From Oceanicola sp. 502str15 (GTDB taxonomy: Bacteria; Pseudomonadota; Alphaproteobacteria; Rhodobacterales; Rhodobacteraceae), in NCBI RefSeq assembly GCF_024105635.1, contig NZ_WYDQ01000001.1, positions 310,001 to 374,000 on the forward strand: 64,000 nt of DNA, written 5' to 3'. The translations under genes and the position numbers were made by a program. Below the pieces are notes generated by a model that had not been told where the DNA came from, did no database searches, and saw only the letters and a program-made list of their open reading frames with translations. Below, piece by piece: positions 1 through 8,451 of this stretch. Each line of letters opens with the position of its first letter. Within the stretch, counting starts at the first letter, position 1.

Positions 1-2
1 CG

Positions 3-734
3 ATCCTGCCGCATTTCCGCACGGCGATGACGCCCGACAACAAGGCCGGGCCGGGCGGGTTCGACCCGGTGACGGTGGCCGACCGCGCCGCGGAGGAGGC
101 CATTCGGGCGGTGCTGGCCAGACGCCGCCCGCAGGATGCCATTCTGGGCGAGGAGTTCGGGCGGCAGGAGGGCACAAGCGGGCTGACATGGATCCTCGAT
201 CCGATCGACGGCACCCGCGCCTTCATTTCCGGCACGGCGAGCTGGGGCGTGCTGATTGCCCTGCAGGATGCGCGTGGCCCGTTCTACGGCATCATCGACC
301 AGCCCTACATGGCCGAGCGCTTCGAGGGCGGGCTGGGTGCGGCGCGGCTGGTGGGGCCGCGGGGCGAGACGCCGCTGAAGGTGCGCGAGGGGGTGGCGCT
401 GGATCAGGCGACGCTTTTCACCACCTTTCCCGAGGTCGGCACGGGCGCGGAGGGCGCGGCCTTCCGCCGGGTGGCGCAGCAGGCGCGGCTCACCCGCTAC
501 GGGCTGGATTGCTACGCCTATGCGCTGCTTGCCCTCGGGCAGATCGACCTTGTGATCGAGGCGGGGCTGCAAAGCTACGACATCGCCGCGCCGATTGCGG
601 TGATCGAGGCGGCGGGCGGGGTCGTGACCGATTGGCAGGGCGGCCCGGTGCATGAGGGCGGGCAGGCGCTGGCGGCGGCCACGCCCGAGCTGCACCGTGC
701 CGCGATGGCGCTGCTGGCGGAGCAGGCTGCATGA
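3..734 (+). CDS. Inositol-monophosphatase-family phosphatase (histidinol-phosphatase HisN type), 5' end outside window
   Basis: Mg2+-dependent sugar/histidinol phosphate phosphatase of the IMPase fold. The reading frame is open to the left edge, and the residues before the first ATG (27) already fit the family (PHFRT, then KAGPGGFDPVTVADRAAE), so the gene very probably begins upstream. Metal-site motifs are visible: GEEFG, DPIDGTRAF and, near the C-terminus, SYDIAAPIAVIEAAGG. The substrate could be histidinol phosphate (this subgroup is often called HisN) or another phosphomonoester; sequence alone does not settle it. It overlaps the next gene by 4 bp, implying translational coupling. Confidence 0.85.
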   Translation: MLPHFRTAMTPDNKAGPGGFDPVTVADRAAEEAIRAVLARRRPQDAILGEEFGRQEGTSGLTWILDPIDGTRAFISGTASWGVLIALQDARGPFYGIIDQPYMAERFEGGLGAARLVGPRGETPLKVREGVALDQATLFTTFPEVGTGAEGAAFRRVAQQARLTRYGLDCYAYALLALGQIDLVIEAGLQSYDIAAPIAVIEAAGGVVTDWQGGPVHEGGQALAAATPELHRAAMALLAEQAA

Positions 735-2071
735 CCCATCGGCTCATCCGCGGCGGGCACGTGCTTTGCATGGATGATGCCGGCCGGGAGGGGGTGCTGG
801 ACATTCGTCTACGCGGCGGGGTGATCGAAGAGATCGGGCCGGGGCTGGCGGCGGGAGATGCGCAAGTGCTGGGCGCCGAGGGCTGCCTTGTCACGCCGGG
901 GCTGGTGAACACCCATCACCACATGTTCCAGAGCCTCACGCGGGCCGTGCCTGCCGGGCAGGACGCGCTGCTTTTCGGCTGGCTCAAGGCGCTCTACCCG
1001 ATCTGGGGGCGGATGACGCCGCAGGACATTCGGCTCTCCGCCCGGCTGGCGAGCGCCGAGCTGGCGCTGTCGGGCTGTTCGATGAGTTCGGATCACCTCT
1101 ATCTCTTCCCCAACGGGGCGCGGCTGGAAGACAGCATTGAGGGCGCGGGCGAGGTGGGCATCCGGTTTCTGGCGACCCGGGGGGCGATGAGCATTGGCGA
1201 AAGCAGCGGCGGGTTGCCGCCCGATGCGCTGGTGGAGGATGAGGCGGCCATTTTGGAGGATTGCGCCCGGGTGGTGGATGCGTTTCACGACCCCTCGGAG
1301 GCGGCCATGGTGCAGGTGGGGATCGCGCCCTGCTCGCCGTTTTCGGTCAGCCGCGAGCTGATGCGCGACGCCGCCATTCTCGCACGAGAAAAGGGCGTGC
1401 GCCTGCACACGCATCTGGCCGAGAACGAGGAAGACATCGCCTATTCGCAGGCCAACTTCGGCTGCCGTCCCGGGCAATATGCGCAGGAGCTGGGCTGGGT
1501 GGGCGATGACGTGTGGCACGCCCATTGCGTGAAGCTCGACAGCGCCGAGATCGACCTGTTCGCCCACACCAGAACCGGCGTGGCCCATTGCCCCTGCTCC
1601 AACTGCCGCCTCGGCTCGGGGATCGCCCCGGTGAGAGCGATGCGCGATGCAGGGGTGCCGGTGGGGCTGGGGGTGGATGGTTCGGCGTCCAACGACGCCG
1701 GAAACCTTGCCGCAGAGGCGCGGATGGCCCTGCTGATGGCGCGGGTGCGCGATGGGGCCAATGCCATGCCCGCGCGGGAGGCCCTTGCGATTGCCACCCG
1801 AGGCGGGGCGGAGGTGCTGGGGCGGGGCCGGCATCTGGGCCGGCTTGCGCCGGGCTATCGGGCGGACCTTGCCCTGTGGGACATGAGCGGCGTGGAAGCC
1901 GCGGGCAATTGGGACAGGGCCGCGCTGCTGCTGGCCGGGCCGATGCGGGTGCGCGACCTCTTCGTGGAGGGGCGGGCGGTGGTGCAGGCGGGGGTGCTCC
2001 TTGGCGTGGACATGCGGGCGCTGGCGCAGGAGGCCGCAGCGGCGGTTGAGCGGCTGGCGAATGGCGGGTGA
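731..2071 (+). CDS. 8-oxoguanine deaminase-like amidohydrolase
   Basis: Metal-dependent hydrolase of the amidohydrolase superfamily (TrzN/AtzB/8-oxoguanine deaminase branch), about 446 aa. Visible metal-site elements are VNTHHHMFQ (HxH-type strand 1), LHTHLAENEED (strand-5 His), HAHCVKLD (strand-6 His) and GVDGSASND (strand-8 Asp). THHHMFQ followed by a WLKALYPIWGRM segment is typical of proteins annotated as 8-oxoguanine deaminase, which convert 8-oxoguanine to uric acid. The ATG overlaps the preceding stop (ATGA). A guanine deaminase lies 0.6 kb away on the other strand, so purine catabolism is a sensible context. Exact substrate is inferred; triazine or other N-heterocycle deamination is the alternative. 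Confidence 0.8.
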   Translation: MTHRLIRGGHVLCMDDAGREGVLDIRLRGGVIEEIGPGLAAGDAQVLGAEGCLVTPGLVNTHHHMFQSLTRAVPAGQDALLFGWLKALYPIWGRMTPQDIRLSARLASAELALSGCSMSSDHLYLFPNGARLEDSIEGAGEVGIRFLATRGAMSIGESSGGLPPDALVEDEAAILEDCARVVDAFHDPSEAAMVQVGIAPCSPFSVSRELMRDAAILAREKGVRLHTHLAENEEDIAYSQANFGCRPGQYAQELGWVGDDVWHAHCVKLDSAEIDLFAHTRTGVAHCPCSNCRLGSGIAPVRAMRDAGVPVGLGVDGSASNDAGNLAAEARMALLMARVRDGANAMPAREALAIATRGGAEVLGRGRHLGRLAPGYRADLALWDMSGVEAAGNWDRAALLLAGPMRVRDLFVEGRAVVQAGVLLGVDMRALAQEAAAAVERLANGG

Positions 2072-2094
2072 GGTTTGCTTGTGAGGAGGCGTGG

Positions 2095-2598
2095 ATGACG
2101 TTTTGCAGCGTGAGCCGGGGTGTGCGGGCCGCGATGGTGTTGGCGTTTGTTGCGGTGCTGGGGGCCTGTGCGCCGGTGTCGCCGCCGGGGCCCGGGGGCA
2201 CGAGCGGGAGCATTGAGGCCCCGGTGAGCGGCGGGACGGGCGAGGTTGGCCCGGCGGTGAACGCCTACCGCGTTTCGCGAGGTCGTGCGGCACTGGTCGC
2301 GCACCCGGCATTGGCGGCTGCGGCGCAGGATCAGGCCGACTACCTCGCCGCCACAGGCCGCACCGGACACGAGGGGCGCGGGGGCTCGAGCGTGATGCAA
2401 CGGGTGCGGGGGGCCGGAATGCAGGCCTGCCTCGTGGCCGAGAACCTGTCGTTCGGCTATCCCGGCGCGGCGCAGGCGGTGGCGGGCTGGAAGGGCTCCA
2501 GCGGGCACAATCGCAACATGCTGCTGCGGGAGGCCACGCTCTATGGCGAAGGGCAGGCGGGGCGGGTGCGGGTGCTTGTGCTGGCGCGGCCCTGCTGA
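2095..2598 (+). CDS. CAP (SCP/PR-1) domain lipoprotein
   Basis: Small secreted protein of about 167 aa. The N-terminus is a lipoprotein signal: a hydrophobic stretch ending in VLGAC, so Cys is the likely lipidated residue. The rest is a bacterial CAP domain (VNAYRVSRGRAALV, HPALAAAAQDQADYLA, then AENLSFGY and GHNRNMLL, the conserved Glu and His regions). I chose ATG 2095 because GAGGAGG sits 5-11 bases upstream; a GTG at 2068 overlapping the previous stop is open in the same frame but would add residues before the signal peptide. Biochemical role of bacterial CAP proteins is mostly unknown. Confidence 0.8.
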   Translation: MTFCSVSRGVRAAMVLAFVAVLGACAPVSPPGPGGTSGSIEAPVSGGTGEVGPAVNAYRVSRGRAALVAHPALAAAAQDQADYLAATGRTGHEGRGGSSVMQRVRGAGMQACLVAENLSFGYPGAAQAVAGWKGSSGHNRNMLLREATLYGEGQAGRVRVLVLARPC

Positions 2599-2613
2599 GC
2601 CCGGCGGCTGCCC

Positions 2614-3993
2614 CTAGCGGCGGCTGACGCCGTTGACCCAGACTGCCTTCAGGGCGCGATCATCGCCCATCATCATCGTGGGAAAGATCGCCTCCCAGAT
2701 GTCGCGCGCCCGCGCCGCCCGCTGGGCGATGGCGGGGGTGGAGGCAAGGTCGAGGGCGATGATGTCTGCCGCCGACCCGGGCGCCAGCGTGCCGACCTCA
2801 TCTTCCATCCGCAGCGCCTTTGCCGATCCGGCGGTGGCCAGCCACAGAAGCTGGGCTGGGTGCAGCACCGCGCCGTTGAGCTGGCTGATCTCATAGGCCG
2901 CGCCCATGGTGCGCAGCATCGAGAAGGAGGAGCCGCCGCCGGTGTCGGTGGCCAGCCCGACGGTGATGCCCTCTGCCGCGAGACCGGCAGCATCGAAGAC
3001 GCCGGAGCCGATGAAGGTGTTGGAGGTCGGGCAATGCACCACCGCAGAGCCGCTTTCGGCGATGCGGGCCTTTTCGCGCTCGGTGAGGTGGATGGCGTGG
3101 CCGAACAGGGCGCCGGGGCCGATCAGCCCGTGCTTTTCGTAGGTTGCAAGGTAATCCTCGGCCTCGGGACAAAGCTCCTTGACCCATGCGATCTCTTCGA
3201 CCTGCTCGGAGAGGTGGGTCTGCATGGCGCAATCGGGGTGCTCGGCCCAGAGGGTGCCCATCGCCTCGAGCTGCGCTTCGCTCGAGGTGGGGGTGAAGCG
3301 GGGCGTGATGGCATAGCGGGCGCGGCCCTGCCGGTGCCAGCGCTTCAGCAGCGCCTTGCTCTCGTCATAGGCGCGCTCCGGGGTGTCGCGCAGGGCAGGG
3401 GGCGCGTTGCGGTCCATCGCCACCTTGCCGCCGACCACGGCCATGCTGCGGGCCTGCGCGGCCTGAAAGAAGGCAGTGACGCTTTCGGGGTGCGAGGTGC
3501 AGAAGCTCGCCACTGTGGTCGTGCCATGGGCCAGTGCGAGATCGAGGTAGCGCCCGGCGATGGTGGCGGCATAGAGCGCATCGCCAAAGCGGCTCTCTTC
3601 GGGAAAGGTGTAGCCTTCGAGCCAGTCGATCAGCCGCTTGCCCCAGGAGGCGATGATGCCGGTCTGCGGGTAGTGCACATGGGCATCGACGAAGCCGGGC
3701 AGCAGGAGCGCCGCGCCGTAATCGACCCGGCGGGCGGAGGCATGGGTTTCGATCAGTCGGGCGGCGGGGCCGATCTCGGCAATCTTGCCGCCACGGATCA
3801 GGATGGCGCCCCGGCTCAGGTGCCGGGCAGAGCCGGCGGGGGGCTCGGAAAAGGGGTTGTCGGTAAAGTCGATGATCTGCCCCAACAGCAGGGTCTCGGG
3901 CGCCGAAGCATCGGCGGTGGAAGGGGCGGCAGCGGTCATGGCGCAAAGGTTAAGCGCCGCCCGCGTGAGGGTAAATGCGGGAATCGCATCCAC
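2614..3993 (-). CDS. guaD: Guanine deaminase
   Basis: Amidohydrolase converting guanine to xanthine. Seen: PGFVDAHVHYPQTG (HxH with the guanine-deaminase YPQ signature), MQTHLSEQVEEI, FGHAIHLTE, and GLATDTGGGSSFSML near the strand-8 Asp. Length (about 459 aa) is a little long. The GTG start at 3993 has AGAGGA six bases upstream; an internal ATG at 3939 gives a more usual N-terminus (MTAAAPSTADAS) but lacks a ribosome site. It faces the divergent mgtE gene. Family assignment is firm; the start is uncertain. Confidence 0.9.
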   Translation of the reverse strand: MDAIPAFTLTRAALNLCAMTAAAPSTADASAPETLLLGQIIDFTDNPFSEPPAGSARHLSRGAILIRGGKIAEIGPAARLIETHASARRVDYGAALLLPGFVDAHVHYPQTGIIASWGKRLIDWLEGYTFPEESRFGDALYAATIAGRYLDLALAHGTTTVASFCTSHPESVTAFFQAAQARSMAVVGGKVAMDRNAPPALRDTPERAYDESKALLKRWHRQGRARYAITPRFTPTSSEAQLEAMGTLWAEHPDCAMQTHLSEQVEEIAWVKELCPEAEDYLATYEKHGLIGPGALFGHAIHLTEREKARIAESGSAVVHCPTSNTFIGSGVFDAAGLAAEGITVGLATDTGGGSSFSMLRTMGAAYEISQLNGAVLHPAQLLWLATAGSAKALRMEDEVGTLAPGSAADIIALDLASTPAIAQRAARARDIWEAIFPTMMMGDDRALKAVWVNGVSRR

Positions 3994-4103
3994 ATGGCGT
4001 CCTCTGTGACGATTTCACGCTGCCCGGAGAAAGACCCATGCGCGGCTTGCGCCGGGCCATGCGTCCAATATGTTGGCGGCAACGCCAGAAGGAGGCCCTG
4101 ACG

Positions 4104-5525
4104 ATGAGCGAAGAGCCGAACACCGAGACCGCCACGCAGGACCGCCCCGAAGAACGCCCCGAGCTGCGGGACGAGCAGGATTACTCGCTTCAGGCGCCCT
4201 TTGTGCAGGCGGTCCTCGAGGCGACCTTCAACGACGACACCCATACGCTTTCCGAGCTGCTCGACCCGCTCCACCCGGCCGACATCGCCGACCTTCTCGA
4301 ACAGATCGGGGAGGGGCCGCGGCGCGAGCTGATCCTGCTCTGGGGCGAGAACATCGACGGCGAGATCCTGTCGGAACTCGACGAGAGCATCCGCGAGGAC
4401 ATCATCGCTGCCCTCTCGCCGGAGACGCTGACGGAGGCGGTGCGCGAGCTTGATTCCGATGACGTGGTCGACCTTGTGGAAGACCTCGAGGAGGAGCAGC
4501 AGGAGGCGATTCTCGAGGCGCTGCCTGCCGCCGACCGGATCGCGGTGGAGGAGGCGCTGTCCTGGCCCGAGGAATCCGCGGGTCGCCTGATGCAGCGCGA
4601 GGTGGTGCGCGCGCCCGAGCATTGGGACGTGGGCCAGATGATCGACTTCATGCGGGCCGAGGGGCAGGAGCTGCCGGAGCAGTTCTACCACGTGATCCTG
4701 ATCGACCCGAAGATGCACCCGATCGGCTATGTCGCGCTCGGGCGCATCCTGTCGAGCCCGCGCTCGACCCTGCTGATCGACATTCAGGAAGACAGTTTTC
4801 GCACCGTGCCGGTGGATCAGGACGAGGGCGAGGTGGCCTATGCGTTCAACCAGTATCACCTGATCTCGGTGCCCGTGGTCGACCATTCCGACCGGTTGGT
4901 GGGGATCATCACCATCGACGACGCGATGTCGGTGCTGGACCTGGAGGCGGAGGAAGACCTTCTGCGCCTTGCGGGTGTGGGCGACGAAAGCCGGGTGACG
5001 GACTCGGTTTGGGAAACCACCAAGCTGCGCTTTCCGTGGCTGGCGGTGAACCTCGTGACCGCGATCCTTGCCAGCCTCGTGATCGACCAGTTCGAGGCGG
5101 TGATCACCCAGCTTGTCGCGCTCGCCGTGCTGATGCCGATCGTGGCCTCGATGGGCGGCAACGCGGGCACGCAGTCGCTCACGGTGGCGGTGCGCGCGAT
5201 TGCGACCAAGGACCTTACCGGGTCGAACGTGTGGCGGGTGATCCGGCGGGAGGCCTCGGTGGGGCTGCTGAACGGGCTGGCCTTTGCCGCGCTGATGGGG
5301 CTGGTGGGCTGGTTCTGGTTCGGCACGCCGATGCTGGGCGCGGTGTTGGCGCTGGCGATGATCATCAACCTGCTTGTCGCTGGTCTGGCGGGTATTCTGG
5401 TGCCTGTTCTGCTGGATCGCTTCAACATCGACCCGGCGCTGGCCTCCGGCGCCTTCGTGACGACGGTGACGGATGTCGTGGGCTTCTTCGCCTTCCTCGG
5501 GTTGGCGACGGTGATGCTGCTGTGA
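4104..5525 (+). CDS. mgtE: Magnesium transporter MgtE
   Basis: Inner-membrane Mg2+ channel/transporter, about 473 aa. An acidic cytosolic N-domain (residues ~35-160, with LHPADIADLLEQ) is followed by a CBS pair (~165-290, VPVDQDEGEVAY and LVGIITIDDAM), a plug helix, and five membrane segments from ~315 onward containing the pore motif GGNAGTQS. Start ATG 4104 is preceded by GGAGG at 4091-4095; longer in-frame starts back to 3975 would overlap the guaD promoter side and look non-family. CBS and N domains in this family sense cytosolic Mg2+. The next gene follows within 3 bp. Confidence 0.95.
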   Translation: MSEEPNTETATQDRPEERPELRDEQDYSLQAPFVQAVLEATFNDDTHTLSELLDPLHPADIADLLEQIGEGPRRELILLWGENIDGEILSELDESIREDIIAALSPETLTEAVRELDSDDVVDLVEDLEEEQQEAILEALPAADRIAVEEALSWPEESAGRLMQREVVRAPEHWDVGQMIDFMRAEGQELPEQFYHVILIDPKMHPIGYVALGRILSSPRSTLLIDIQEDSFRTVPVDQDEGEVAYAFNQYHLISVPVVDHSDRLVGIITIDDAMSVLDLEAEEDLLRLAGVGDESRVTDSVWETTKLRFPWLAVNLVTAILASLVIDQFEAVITQLVALAVLMPIVASMGGNAGTQSLTVAVRAIATKDLTGSNVWRVIRREASVGLLNGLAFAALMGLVGWFWFGTPMLGAVLALAMIINLLVAGLAGILVPVLLDRFNIDPALASGAFVTTVTDVVGFFAFLGLATVMLL

Positions 5526-5527
5526 GC

Positions 5528-6073
5528 ATGGCAGAGGAGAAGCGGGCGGCGCGGGATGCGGCGCTGGCACGGCGGGCCGCGGCCCATGAGGCGTTGTCGG
5601 GCCATGCGGCCGGGCATCTTTCGGAGGTGCTTGCCGGCTATCGCGGTGTGCCACTGGCCGGCTACATGGCGATCCGCGACGAGATCGACCCGCTGCCCGC
5701 GCTCGAGGAGGCTTCCGCCCACGGCCCGGTGGGGCTGCCCTGCATCGTGAAGAAAGACAGCCCTCTGGTGTTCCGCCAGTGGGAGCCGGGGGCAGAGATG
5801 GTGCCGGGGCCGTTCAACACCTTCGAGCCGAGGGGGCCGGAGATGCGCCCTGAGATCGTCGTGGTGCCGCTGGTGGCCTTCACGCGGGAGGGCGCACGGC
5901 TCGGGTATGGCGGCGGGTTCTATGACCGCACGCTGGCGCTGCTTCGGGCCGGGGGCCCGGTGCTGGCGGTCGGCTTTGCCTATGGCGCGCAGGAGGCCGG
6001 GGCATTGCCGCTGGAGCCGACCGATGCGCCGCTCGACATGATCGTGACCGAGGCCGGGGTGATCTCGCTCTGA
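5528..6073 (+). CDS. 5-formyltetrahydrofolate cyclo-ligase
   Basis: ATP-dependent enzyme turning 5-formyl-THF into 5,10-methenyl-THF; 181 aa, normal for the family. Diagnostic motifs: VPLVAFTREGARLGYGGGFY, which carries the nucleotide/folate-binding GYGGGFYDR signature, and FNTFEPRGPE. Start is either the ATG at 5528 or a GTG at 5522 overlapping the mgtE stop; both make it translationally coupled to mgtE. Likely cotranscribed with mgtE. Confidence 0.9.
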   Translation: MAEEKRAARDAALARRAAAHEALSGHAAGHLSEVLAGYRGVPLAGYMAIRDEIDPLPALEEASAHGPVGLPCIVKKDSPLVFRQWEPGAEMVPGPFNTFEPRGPEMRPEIVVVPLVAFTREGARLGYGGGFYDRTLALLRAGGPVLAVGFAYGAQEAGALPLEPTDAPLDMIVTEAGVISL

Positions 6074-6247
6074 GGCCGCGCAGGCCGATCGCCCGCCCAC
6101 TCATCCCGATCGCCCGGCGCGGCCCCGCTGTGGGCTTGCGGCTGTGGCAAGGGCCGAGCAGGGGCCGCAGCCACGGAGTTACCGGCCGCGCGAAAATGAG
6201 CCGGGCGCGGGCTTGCCGTGGGCGGCGTTGCGGCTTAGGGCTTTGTC

Positions 6248-7063
6248 ATGCGGATACTCTTTCTTGGCGATGTGATGGGGCGGGCGGGCCGGACGGCGGT
6301 GGCCGAGCGGCTGCCCGGGCTGCGCAAGGATTGGCGGCTCGATTTTGTCGTGGTCAACGGCGAGAACGCCACTTCGGGCGCCGGGCTTTCGGCCGCCCAC
6401 GCGAAGGGGTTGCTGGAGGCCGGGGCGGATGTGATCACCCTTGGCGACCATGCCTTCGACCAGCGCGAGATGCTCAGCTTCATCGGCTCCGAGCCGCGGG
6501 TGCTGCGCCCGATCAACATTGCCAAGGACGCGCCGGGCAAGGGGTTTCGGGTGTTCGACGCGCCGGGCGGGCGCAAGGTGCTGGTGGCGCAAGTGCTGGG
6601 CCGGGTGTTCATGAAACAGCCCTATGACGATCCGTTCTCTGCCATCGAGCCGGTGCTGAAGAGCCATGTGCCGGGCGGGCTGGTGCAGGCTTCGCTGGTC
6701 GACATGCATTGCGAGGCGACGAGCGAGAAGATGGGCATGGGCCATTTCTGCGATGGCCGCGCGAGCGTGGTTGTCGGCACCCATACCCACGTGCCCACCG
6801 GCGATGCACAGGTGCTTCCGCGCGGCACCGGGTTTCAGGCCGATGCGGGGATGTGCGGTGACTACAATTCGGTGATCGGGATGGAGACCGAGGAGCCGAT
6901 GCGCCGTTTCGTGACCGGCATGGCCAAGGGGCGGTTTCAGCCCGCGATGGGCGAGGCGACGCTGTGCGGGCTCTACGTGGAAACCGATGATCGCACCGGT
7001 CTGGCCAAGCGCGTGGTGCAGGTGCGCCAGGGCGGGCGTCTGGAGCAGGTGGGCCCGGCCTGA
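6248..7063 (+). CDS. YmdB/TIGR00282-type metallophosphoesterase
   Basis: Predicted dinuclear-metal phosphodiesterase, 271 aa. Motifs: FLGDVMGRAGR at the N-terminus, VVNGENATSGAGLS, TLGDHAFDQRE, VGTHTHVPTGDAQVL and GMCGDYNSVIGM, all characteristic of the YmdB family. The Bacillus subtilis relative hydrolyses 2',3'-cyclic nucleotides; that activity is inferred here. In alphaproteobacteria this gene often follows the 5-formyl-THF cyclo-ligase gene, as here, with a 174-bp gap in which I see no gene. Confidence 0.88.
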   Translation: MRILFLGDVMGRAGRTAVAERLPGLRKDWRLDFVVVNGENATSGAGLSAAHAKGLLEAGADVITLGDHAFDQREMLSFIGSEPRVLRPINIAKDAPGKGFRVFDAPGGRKVLVAQVLGRVFMKQPYDDPFSAIEPVLKSHVPGGLVQASLVDMHCEATSEKMGMGHFCDGRASVVVGTHTHVPTGDAQVLPRGTGFQADAGMCGDYNSVIGMETEEPMRRFVTGMAKGRFQPAMGEATLCGLYVETDDRTGLAKRVVQVRQGGRLEQVGPA

Positions 7064-7088
7064 GACCGGACGGCGGGATGCGACGCGC

Positions 7089-7358
7089 CTAGAACAGCGC
7101 CTCGCCCTGCTCGTCGATCATCTGACGGGCCTTGCGCAGGCTGGCGGTGGCGGCCTCTTCTTGCGAACCGATCACGTCGGCGCGGATCATCTGGTGGCGT
7201 TTGGCCTCGCCATCGACCTCTTTCTCGATGACAGCCGCGATGCGGTAGCCGCCCTCGGTCTTTTGCGGTGTGGCGGTGATGGAGAAGCCCTTGTGGGTTT
7301 GCGGCTCGGGCGCGGGTGCGGCGGTAGATCTGCCGAAGAGTTTGCCGAAAAGGGACAT
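7089..7358 (-). CDS. HlyU-family small protein
   Basis: 89-aa cytosolic protein. It opens with MSLFGKLFG, then a variable Pro-rich linker, then the conserved HlyU core (GGYRIAAVIEKEVDGEAK, HQMIRADVIGS, ATASLRKARQMIDEQGE). The family is named for Vibrio HlyU, but these short alphaproteobacterial members have no experimentally established role that I can cite. I chose the MSLF start (7358) because longer versions would read through the upstream gene's stop region. It lies 4 bp after the YigZ-type gene and is probably cotranscribed with it. Confidence 0.78.
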   Translation of the reverse strand: MSLFGKLFGRSTAAPAPEPQTHKGFSITATPQKTEGGYRIAAVIEKEVDGEAKRHQMIRADVIGSQEEAATASLRKARQMIDEQGEALF

Positions 7359-7362
7359 GGGC

Positions 7363-7722
7363 TCAGGTCTCCATCTGCTCGAGATAATGGGTAACGCAAT
7401 CCTGCACCCGGCGAAAGCGGTCGCCACCGAGGTGGGTGCCGCCGAACCAGCGGGTGACGATGATGACATGGCCGGTCAGTCCGGCCCGCTCCAGCATGCG
7501 CAGAATCACCATGCCCGCACCGGCCTCGCCGTCGTCATTCTTCAGCGGGCCGTCGTCTGTGATCAGGGCCCATGTGTTATGGGTGGCCTTTGCGAATTTC
7601 TTCTGCCGTTTCAGCTCTTTGAGCAGGGCCAGCGCCTCGGCCTTGCTGCCCGCGGGGCCGCCGGAGACGGCGTATTTGGAGCCTCGGTCGGTGAGGATGT
7701 TATCGAAGGTTGTCAGGGCCAT
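7363..7722 (-). CDS. YigZ/IMPACT-family protein (N-terminal domain only)
   Basis: 119-aa protein of the UPF0029/IMPACT family. The signature TRWFGGTHLGGDRFRRV and the region ITDDGPLKNDDGEAGAGM are present. Classical YigZ proteins are near 200 aa with a second ferredoxin-like domain; this one ends just after the signature, so only the N-terminal domain is present. Such short forms occur in alphaproteobacteria, so it need not be broken. Downstream of hisB on the same strand (36-bp gap). Confidence 0.85.
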   Translation of the reverse strand: MALTTFDNILTDRGSKYAVSGGPAGSKAEALALLKELKRQKKFAKATHNTWALITDDGPLKNDDGEAGAGMVILRMLERAGLTGHVIIVTRWFGGTHLGGDRFRRVQDCVTHYLEQMET

Positions 7723-7758
7723 GGGCAGGGAGCCGGGCGCGGGGGTGCGCCCGGCTGC

Positions 7759-8346
7759 TCAGAGCGTGCCTTTGGTGGAGGGGATCGCGTCGGCCTTGCG
7801 CGGGTCGGGCTCGAGCGCGTCGCGCAGGGCGCGGGCGACGGATTTGAAGGCCGCTTCCGCGATGTGGTGGCTGTTGAGGCCGTGCAGCGCATCGACATGC
7901 AGGGTGATGCCGCCGTGGGTGGAGAAAGCCTGGAAGAATTCGCGCACCAGCTCGGTGTCGAAGGTGCCGATCTTGGCGGTGGGCAGCTCCACGTTCCAAA
8001 CCAGGTAGGGGCGACCGGAGAGATCGAGCGCACAGCGCACGAGAGCATCGTCCATGGCCAGCAGGCAAGAGCCGTAGCGGGTGATGCCGCGCTTGTCGCC
8101 CATGGCCTCGGTCAGCGCCTTGCCCAGCGTGATGCCCACGTCTTCGACGGTGTGGTGATCGTCGATGTGCAGATCGCCCTTGGCCTCGATCTTCATGTCG
8201 ATCAGGGCGTGGCGAGCGAGCTGGTCGAGCATGTGATCGAAGAAGCCGACGCCGGTTGAATTGGCGTAGCTTCCGGTGCCGTCGAGGTTGATCTCGACGG
8301 TGATCGCGGTTTCCGCGGTTTCGCGGGTAACGCTGGCTGTGCGCAT
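7759..8346 (-). CDS. hisB: Imidazoleglycerol-phosphate dehydratase
   Basis: Histidine biosynthesis, dehydration of imidazole glycerol phosphate to imidazole acetol phosphate; 195 aa, the monofunctional length. Manganese-site motifs are intact: [26 protein letters not shown] in the first half, and [15 protein letters not shown] and [12 protein letters not shown] in the second. The membrane protein upstream (8452-10533) is on the same strand with a 105-bp gap, so hisB may have its own promoter. Confidence 0.95.
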   Translation of the reverse strand: MRTASVTRETAETAITVEINLDGTGSYANSTGVGFFDHMLDQLARHALIDMKIEAKGDLHIDDHHTVEDVGITLGKALTEAMGDKRGITRYGSCLLAMDDALVRCALDLSGRPYLVWNVELPTAKIGTFDTELVREFFQAFSTHGGITLHVDALHGLNSHHIAEAAFKSVARALRDALEPDPRKADAIPSTKGTL

Positions 8347-8451
8347 CGGGGCCTCCGGGTGACGTCGGCTGGGGTATAGGGCCGGTGCGCCGGGCAGGGA
8401 AGAGGCCGGGCGCAGGAGGGGCGGGGGCTGTGGCGCGGCTGCGCCAGAGGG